64,000 nucleotides of DNA, taken from assembly GCA_000827495.1 (NCBI GenBank), contig KN817600.1, forward strand, positions 1 through 64,000, in the 5' to 3' direction. The number at the start of each line of letters is the position of its first letter. Position 1 is the first letter of the stretch. The notes below the pieces were generated by a model. That model saw only the letters and a program-made list of their open reading frames with translations, was not told the origin of the DNA and made no database searches. A program made the translations under genes and the position numbers. Positions 58,101 through 64,000 of the stretch are shown piece after piece. This DNA comes from Hypholoma sublateritium FD-334 SS-4. Lineage: Eukaryota; Basidiomycota; Agaricomycetes; Agaricales; Strophariaceae.

Positions 58101-59378
58101 GGGTGCGCAGACAGCCCCCGTTCTTCCATGTTTAAGCACATGCTAACGCGACACACGGCTCCTCGCAGTTGGGCGACAACTTCAGTTTATGGGCGTATCT
58201 CCGATACAGCATCGCGGTACGCTTCATTCCGAACCGGCTTGCCTACTCGTTTTTGCATGCGCTAACACCTAGATCAGGGCGTACTACAGTTCCAAATCTT
58301 CCAAATACCCTTCGTTGGTGCAGATACATGTGGCTTCAGTGCGTCTAATTTTCCCGCATTTCATCCGAGGATGCCTCAGGCTGATCGCACTGCGTCGTCG
58401 CAGATGGAAATAGCGACGAAGAGCTGTGCAACCGCTGGATGCAGCTCTCTGCATTCACGCCGTTCTACCGTAATCATAACATCAAGGCCGCGTTATCGCA
58501 AGAACCGTATAGGTGGGAAAGTGTTGCCAACGCGTCGCGCACCGCGATTGCAGTGCGATATTCCTTGCTGCCTTACTGGGTGGGTGGAGATGCATTATCG
58601 CTAATATGTGCATGCTGACAGCTTACTAATACTAGTATACGTTGTTCGCAAATGCCTCAATGGCTGGCACCCCACCCGTGCGGGCGCTATTTTTCGAATT
58701 CCCCAACGAATCGGAGCTCTTCAACATCAGCTCACAGTTCCTGGTCGGTGGCGACATCCTCGTTACCCCTGTACTAGACCCCAATGTGACCTCGGTATCA
58801 GGCCAGTCAGCTGTCTCTCTGTCTTATCGCGTGTTCTGACGATCGTCACCGCTCACGTAGGCATCTTCCCCGGACGAGGAAGCGTCGTCTGGCGTGATTG
58901 GTATTCTCATGATGTCGTAAACGCCACAGCGGGTGCGCTGACCACGCTCGCCGCGCCGCTGGGCCACATCAACGTGCATATCCGCGACGGCTCAGCCATT
59001 CTTTTGCACGCCGAGCCGGCATACACGATTGAGGAGACACGCCAAGGCCCATACTCCCTTCTCGTGTCGCAGACTACCCAAGGCCTCGCTCATGGAACGG
59101 CCTATGTCGACGATGGAATCAGCAGCCCGCCCGGCCCGAGTCGGACCCTTACCTTCGCGGCAACGAAAAACCAAGTCTCGATCACCGGGGCGGGCGGGTT
59201 CCATATTGCGTCGAAACTGCAGGACGTAACTGTCCTCGGCGTCGGCGTGAAGCCGGCTACCGTGCTGCTCAATGGGAAGCGGGTCGGGAACTGGACGTAT
59301 GCCGCGCAGCAACACGAGCTGGTGGCGCACACGCTCAGTGCGGACTTGAACCAGCCGCTGACGTTGCAGTGGAAGTAA
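55152..59378 (+). CDS. Secreted GH31 alpha-glucosidase
   Basis: Releases glucose from the non-reducing ends of alpha-glucans outside the cell. The start at 55152 gives a signal peptide ([17 protein letters not shown]). About twenty small exons join through GT-AG introns. Landmarks in order: [65 protein letters not shown], then the nucleophile Asp in [15 protein letters not shown] (WLDMNE at 57367-57384, Asp 57373-57375). The acid/base Asp lies in [18 protein letters not shown] (Asp 58175-58177, after an intron). [46 protein letters not shown] and the beta-sandwich C-terminus follow, ending LTLQWK. The order and about 0.9 kb-residue size match fungal family 31 enzymes. One intron (57623-57680) appears to use a GC-AG border. 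No disruption seen. Confidence 0.93.
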
Positions 59379-60251
59379 ACAGAGAGGTACGGACGACGGA
59401 TTCAAAGGGCAAGTCGACGCCCGAGATCAGATATGGTCATGATGTCCTTGGTAGCTGGTGCATTTCTGTGTATGAGTGTGTATAGCCCGGTCTTCTGTTT
59501 TCCAGACGCATCTTCCAATAAAGTGAAGGTTTGGAGATATAGCGGAGCTGTAGTTAGAAGACAGAGGTCCGTCGCAGTCGGATAAACGGTCGCGATCTCG
59601 CTGAGATTTGTTTACATGCTGAAACCGGCTCAGCGCGACGGGGAGGCTTCTGCGCAGACCTATTTGTGATGTTACGGGATCAGTGAAAGCAACAACGTTC
59701 GATCAAACCCCATAGGTGCCACCATACGCCTTTCTCCAATTTACGATAAAAAATGACACCGGGGAATGGTTGTCCCAACGGTGAGTTATCGTGCGATCTG
59801 GAGTGCGGATATATCAAGGATATATCGGTGAGCCACCTGGTCAGGTGTGGTGTTGGGCGCGTGCTTGTTCGGTAGTGCACGAACACTTCCTTCGCGGATG
59901 TGGTTGATCTTTGAGAAGGATGTGACTGCTCAGTTGTGGTTCGACATCGCTATCGTGGTTTTATCAAGCGGATGGATTTTACCAGCGGTAGATAATATCC
60001 GGATCTGAACAGAGAACCTTGAGTGTTCGAACACTCAGGAATAGAGAGTATCAGGCTTGTATGATAACACAACAGGGCGCTTAATCTGCGGAGATATGTA
60101 CGCAAATTGGATCGGTGTCAACATATGAAGTTTTTGAAGCCCAAATTTAATGTGCGAAAGTACAAATAAGTGCTGTGATGTCCCATGTTGACATGAAATA
60201 AAGGATTAGCCCGGTCAAAAAAATGCTTGTTCTGAGTGAATTCTAGGCAAC

Positions 60252-60287
60252 GGGCGCCTATTGTCGGGCGCCAATCAGGCGTCGAAT
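60252..60287 (+). repeat. Direct repeat copy 1, GGCGCC-rich, 36 bp
   Basis: Matches 60873-60908 at 28 of 36 positions, with 17 of 18 identical in the core 'gggcgccaatc.ggcgtc'. It holds two GGCGCC words 15 bases apart. Confidence 0.5.
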
Positions 60288-60872
60288 ACCACGTAGCCGT
60301 AGGAGCGGCAGTCATGGTTGGCGAACTCAACTTCAGCGCAAACGTGTTATCCTTACATCTCGCAGGAATTCTAGGGGCGATCTTTCCCCCAGGCGTGGTT
60401 GGGTAACGGGGAATGCCGCTACAGAATGGCCTACTACGCGGGCGCAGTGGGAAAATCTGAGAACAACCGCGCCCGCAGCTCTGTGAGTCATTGTGATATC
60501 ACTCGTTTGGATGTTCATCTGACTCAGACATCTCCGAGCTATGTAATTTGTTGGGCTATGTCACGGTGAATATGCCGTTGGAGTTAGTGGCGTCGTTGTC
60601 ATGCAAGCCCCCACTGCGCGGAGTGGTCCAAAGTATGGGGAAAGTAATGTCGATGCGACGGAAGCGGAAACTTGCAAAGGCGAACGATTTTTCCACGTAG
60701 TGCTGTCAGCGTTGTCGGCATTGTTGGGCGATGGGGGAGTCGTGTATTGTTTGCATAACCGAAGGTCAAACTCTCATGTCTTTCGGAGACAGTTTTTTGC
60801 CGTCGCGGGCACCTTGGTCTAGTCAGATGTTCATTCCTCCTTAGCCAAACTCAGGGAGTAGGAGCCCGGGGT

Positions 60873-60908
60873 GAGCGCCAATCACTGGGCGCCAATCTGG
60901 CGTCAAAT
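60873..60908 (+). repeat. Direct repeat copy 2, GGCGCC-rich, 36 bp
   Basis: Second copy, same strand, 621 bp downstream; flanking sequence is only weakly similar ('gtacttaggg.gtctggcag' against 'acgtagccgtaggagcggcag'). Confidence 0.5.
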
Positions 60909-61423
60909 TTGTACTTAGGGGTCTGGCAGCCGGTGAATTTAGCGATAGTATAAAAAAGAAATAAAGCGAGTCCAAATAGTAATCTTGGCCAGCGTTTTGT
61001 GGGGCTATCTGTTGATTTCAGAGGGATTGAGAGTAATTGTCTTCTAGACCTAAGTTGTAAACGGCGATGGGCTGGCGCTGGGCCCGAAAACATCACTACG
61101 GAGTCAAGTAAACTTAAAGTACTCAGTTTCGCACATTTGGGAGGCCACTAGTATTTTTTTCGGCGTGAGCCAATGAATACCACTCGGTGAATCTTCCTGT
61201 AGATCCTAATTATTTTAATCTTGTGTCTTGCTTGTGGGACTCGGAAAGGTAAATTCAAGGTAAATTATATATTTATGGTTTTATTACATAATCATACATG
61301 GTTCAGGCGTGACTGTGCCCCGCGTCGGCTTCAACTGTGCTGCAGTTTTCTGTTGTTTCTTCTTCTCTTTTGTGCCATCTTATGCATCAATGATTCGAGC
61401 ACACTGGTCAGTTTCTGCAGAAG

Positions 61424-64000
61424 ATGAAGAGCTATACTCTCGCAAATTGGGCCGGAAGTCCTGGACGACCTGAAGAAAAAACCTCCGAACTACCATCTAC
61501 TAGTCTCACCGGCTCATCTTCAACGGCTAACAGTCTGTCAAACACACAATCTACTTCAAAATATGGCGGGGACACAGGGGACTCTGGAGAAAACGTGCTT
61601 ATTTCAAAGGATCATGAGTTGGGATGGATGGATTCCAGTAACATTGCCGTTGTAAGTGATTTCACCGGTTGCCAGATTCTCGCTCAAGTGCGATTACAGC
61701 ACGACGCGTCCATCCATGGAATGTCTCTTTTTGAAACTCAAGCGAACGGGACTATGCTTCAACCCCACCACATATCAACTCCATCCAACCAGGTACAGAA
61801 CGCTAGCTCAAGTAGATTGGTAACAGCTCAGAACCAAGGCCCGAACAATGTAAGTGACGGTGCAGCATCCGCAGCCTACGCCCACTCATGTTCCCGTCAG
61901 AATGACGCGTTACGCGACGCCGGCTTCGGCCTATACAAATTCAGCGTCCCACTTCATGCTGATGTGAACTACGGACGCGAAACGCAGCCCAGTTCAACGG
62001 TACGCGTGTCAATCCCACTATTTAAGCGCGACATTTTCTGAAATTTCTTCCAGGCTTATGATGTATCAAACAGCAAACCTTATTCCAATTCAGCGCGTTT
62101 GACTCCAAATCCGCTTTCTTCCTCTTCAACCGTGATTGCACTTTGCTGTGTCTCCTCCCTTACACTGAAATGTTTTCCCCAGATCAACATGTCACTGGAA
62201 CAACCCATTTACTCGCCGAACCGCTGGTTCATTCCAGACCTAACATCTCCCTTACACTCCTATAAGTCCCCTGTCGAGCCCAGAACTAGTCCCTTGCGCG
62301 ATATTCCCGTCTCTCCAAGTTACAAATCGATATCTTCGAAACATGCGGCTGGTCCACCTCGACCCAGGACCCCCGAAGTTGAAAAGATTGATATGATATC
62401 CGTTTATACCATGGACGCGGATGGCGAAGACGATGACGACGACGTTATTATTGTCGAAAATATGGTTGTGAGTGATATGTTATTGTGATTTAGATTGCCT
62501 CTAAATACGCATATTCGCCTCAGGCGAATCCCTCGCCAGAGAAATCATCAGATGTGATAGATATGGTGAGTCGAAGCGAACATCCACCAGGTTCTCAACC
62601 TTATGTGCATTCGCCAGCATGAATCCCTCTTCACACCGCCGCCCTCACAAGATGGATGGATTCCCCTTGAAAACATCTTCACCCCTCCGCCAGAATCATC
62701 TAAAGGCCTGCCCACGGTCCGTAGAATACGGATGGACTATGTCCAGGTCCCGCCGCTCAAGCGACCGCGATCGGACTACAAGCCCATGCCGCGACCAACT
62801 TTGCCTCGACCACCTACGGAGAAGAAAAAGCGCCCCGCCAAGCACGTAGAGAGCCACAGCGATCTGGCGCGCGCGATGCAGGCGGCGTACGACAACAACG
62901 AGAGCCTAGGAACGTTGCCGCGGAATCCGACCATGGTTAAGCGGAAAGTGGCACCAAAACCCGACGCAAGTTTATCACGATTTTCATCGCAATCTGTCGT
63001 TGTAGTCAAGCCTCAGAAACCGCCACGAGAATCCACTGCCAGCTCTTCCCGCTTTTCATCTGTGTCGCTCTCCGCAAGCAGACCACAGCACCCCCCGACG
63101 ACCTCGTCCCGCTTGTCATCGGAGTCGCTTTCCGCGAGCAGGCCCCAGAAACGCCGGACCGGCGAAGATCAGCCGCAGTTGCAAGCGAATGTATCGAAAC
63201 GGCCTCGAGTCACTATCGATCTGACAATGTCCGATGCCGAGGGAGGGCAAGAAAAGGCGCGGCCTCCAAAACGCCCAGTCGCCCGCACATCTTCGTCGGC
63301 AGGGAATAATGCTCTTCAAATATCCATTGCCATTGTGCGACCCACCCCGCCCGACGTGCTTCTGCACAATACGCGTTTCCTTCGGCAGCACCTTTCCCCT
63401 GCGGTGTCTTCAGGCATTCGGAATGCAACCGGTCGTGATATATCGAACCAAAGGCAAAACGCCGCCGGCGCTGTCGTGGCAAGACCAAACCCTTCAAGAC
63501 TGAGTCACTATACATCCACTCCTTTTCCTCAGGGCGAACTTTCGTTAGGCGGATTTTTGGAGTACGGGGACGATGATACCGAGGATGAAGAGTCAGAGGA
63601 CGACGACGATATCCCTCTCGTCGATCTTATCTCGCGCCGCAAGGCATCGATGGCACCCAGTACCAGCGGTCGCTGTGAGTCTGTCGTCCCGATCCCGAGC
63701 GGAGCCCGCCGTGATTCGGTCGTCCCGCTCGCAGTGCCGCATTCTGTACAAGTTCAGAGACGCGGACCCCCGAGCCATGGGACCAGGAAGACGCCCTCAA
63801 CCGCGCGACCGCCTACCGCACGACCAGCTTCTACCGCACGACCAACTTCTACCGCACGACCGTCTAACACAGGAGCATCTGCCAGCGCACGACAGTCTTC
63901 CAACGCGCAACAGTCTAGTACGCGACCGTCTGGCGCACCGGTTATTCATTGTCAGGTCGAAGCTCCCATCTCTGCGCTTGGCTTTCTATTGCCTGGACGT
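61424..64000 (+). CDS. 5' part of a large disordered nuclear-type protein, runs off the window
   Basis: Unrecognised gene, incomplete at its 3' end. The proposed start at 61424 gives MKSYTLANWAGSPGRPEEKT; an intron near 61998-62054 leads to AYDVSNSKPYSNSA, and further introns to MSLEQPIYSPNRWFIP, ...DADGEDDDDDVIIVENM and ANPSPEKSSDVIDM. From about 62622 one frame stays open to the window end (about 1.4 kb): ESLFTPPPSQDGWIPLEN, KRPRSDYKPMPRPTLPRPPT. Three related Ser/Arg units follow (SSRFSSVSLSASRPQ and SSRLSSESLSASRPQ are the clearest). Then an acidic stretch (EYGDDDTEDEESEDDDD), and a TARP repeat run (TARPASTARPTSTARP). It is rich in Ser, Pro, Arg and acidic clusters with basic NLS-like patches (KKKRP, KRRTG). 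Probably a nuclear or chromatin-associated, mostly disordered protein; the folded part, if any, lies outside. Early exon borders are uncertain. Confidence 0.6.

Larger units (their letters stand above)
59379..61423. other. Intergenic, 2 kb, with a direct repeat pair
   Basis: No gene was supported. Two 36-bp related segments lie at 60252-60287 and 60873-60908. A hydrophobic ORF at about 61.22-61.43 kb is likely non-coding or 5' leader. Confidence 0.55.

Noticed and set aside
61221..61427. 68-codon hydrophobic ORF before the terminal gene
   Set aside because: Leu/Cys/Phe-rich by virtue of pyrimidine-rich DNA, ends at the proposed start of the next gene; more likely 5' leader or intron.
1..64000. 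Biosynthetic cluster including the P450, MFS and dioxygenase genes
   Set aside because: They lie 12-23 kb apart, interleaved with unrelated genes, and no terpene, polyketide or peptide synthase is present.
1..64000. CRISPR array, rRNA, integrated virus or prokaryotic elements
   Set aside because: No regularly spaced direct repeats, rRNA cores or viral genes were seen; the intron-rich structure is nuclear fungal throughout.

Overview
The window is nuclear DNA of a basidiomycete fungus, most likely an agaricomycete and probably a wood-decay polypore. Three things suggest this: dense 50-60 bp introns in almost every gene, families typical of that group (AA9 polysaccharide monooxygenase, NACHT-WD40 receptor, leucine-rich F-box proteins with an N-terminal coiled coil, FAS1 and serine-rich surface proteins), and a nuclear tRNA-Glu with a small intron. 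The assignment to class is inference. No plasmid, phage, CRISPR, rRNA or mitochondrial feature was seen.

Layout: 1.1-3.6 kb (+) a secreted conserved protein of unknown function; 3.8-8.1 kb (-) an oxysterol-binding protein with ankyrin, PH, FFAT and ORD parts; 9.3-11.3 kb (-) a cytochrome P450; 11.3-15.0 kb non-coding, with a dispersed repeat pair; 15.0-19.2 kb (+) a NACHT-WD40 NLR; 19.6-21.2 kb (-) an F-box protein enclosed by a ~115-145 bp inverted repeat; 22.9-25.1 kb (+) an MFS drug/polyamine-type transporter; 27.0-28.0 kb (+) an AA9 LPMO; 28.4-29.5 kb (-) a 2-haloacid dehalogenase-like enzyme; 31.1-32.8 kb (+) a serine-rich, probably GPI-anchored surface protein; 33.1 kb tRNA-Glu(CTC); 33.8-35.2 kb (+) a TauD/JLP1-like dioxygenase; 35.6-37.2 kb (-) a FAS1 protein; 38.0 kb (+) a small single-membrane-span protein; 38.3-42.5 kb a gene desert with an unexplained GC-rich block; 42.5-43.7 kb (-) a 2,4-dienoyl-CoA reductase; 45.4-46.9 kb (-) an HMG-box regulator; 50.1-51.6 kb (+) uridine phosphorylase; 52.0-54.1 kb (-) a second F-box protein; 55.2-59.4 kb (+) a secreted GH31 alpha-glucosidase; 61.4 kb to the window end (+) the 5' part of a large disordered protein.

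The genes do not form one obvious pathway or biosynthetic cluster. Broad themes are extracellular carbohydrate attack (AA9, GH31), cell-surface or secreted proteins (the unknown secreted family, the Ser-rich protein, FAS1), scavenging and detoxification (P450, MFS, haloacid dehalogenase, sulfonate dioxygenase, uridine phosphorylase, dienoyl-CoA reductase), and the NLR/F-box repertoire that is expanded in mushrooms. Several genes look broken in simple translation but are intact once introns are placed: the P450 heme motif is split by an intron, the NLR reads through after two introns, and two introns use GC-AG borders. The strongest structural oddity is the inverted repeat around the first F-box gene, next to the NLR.
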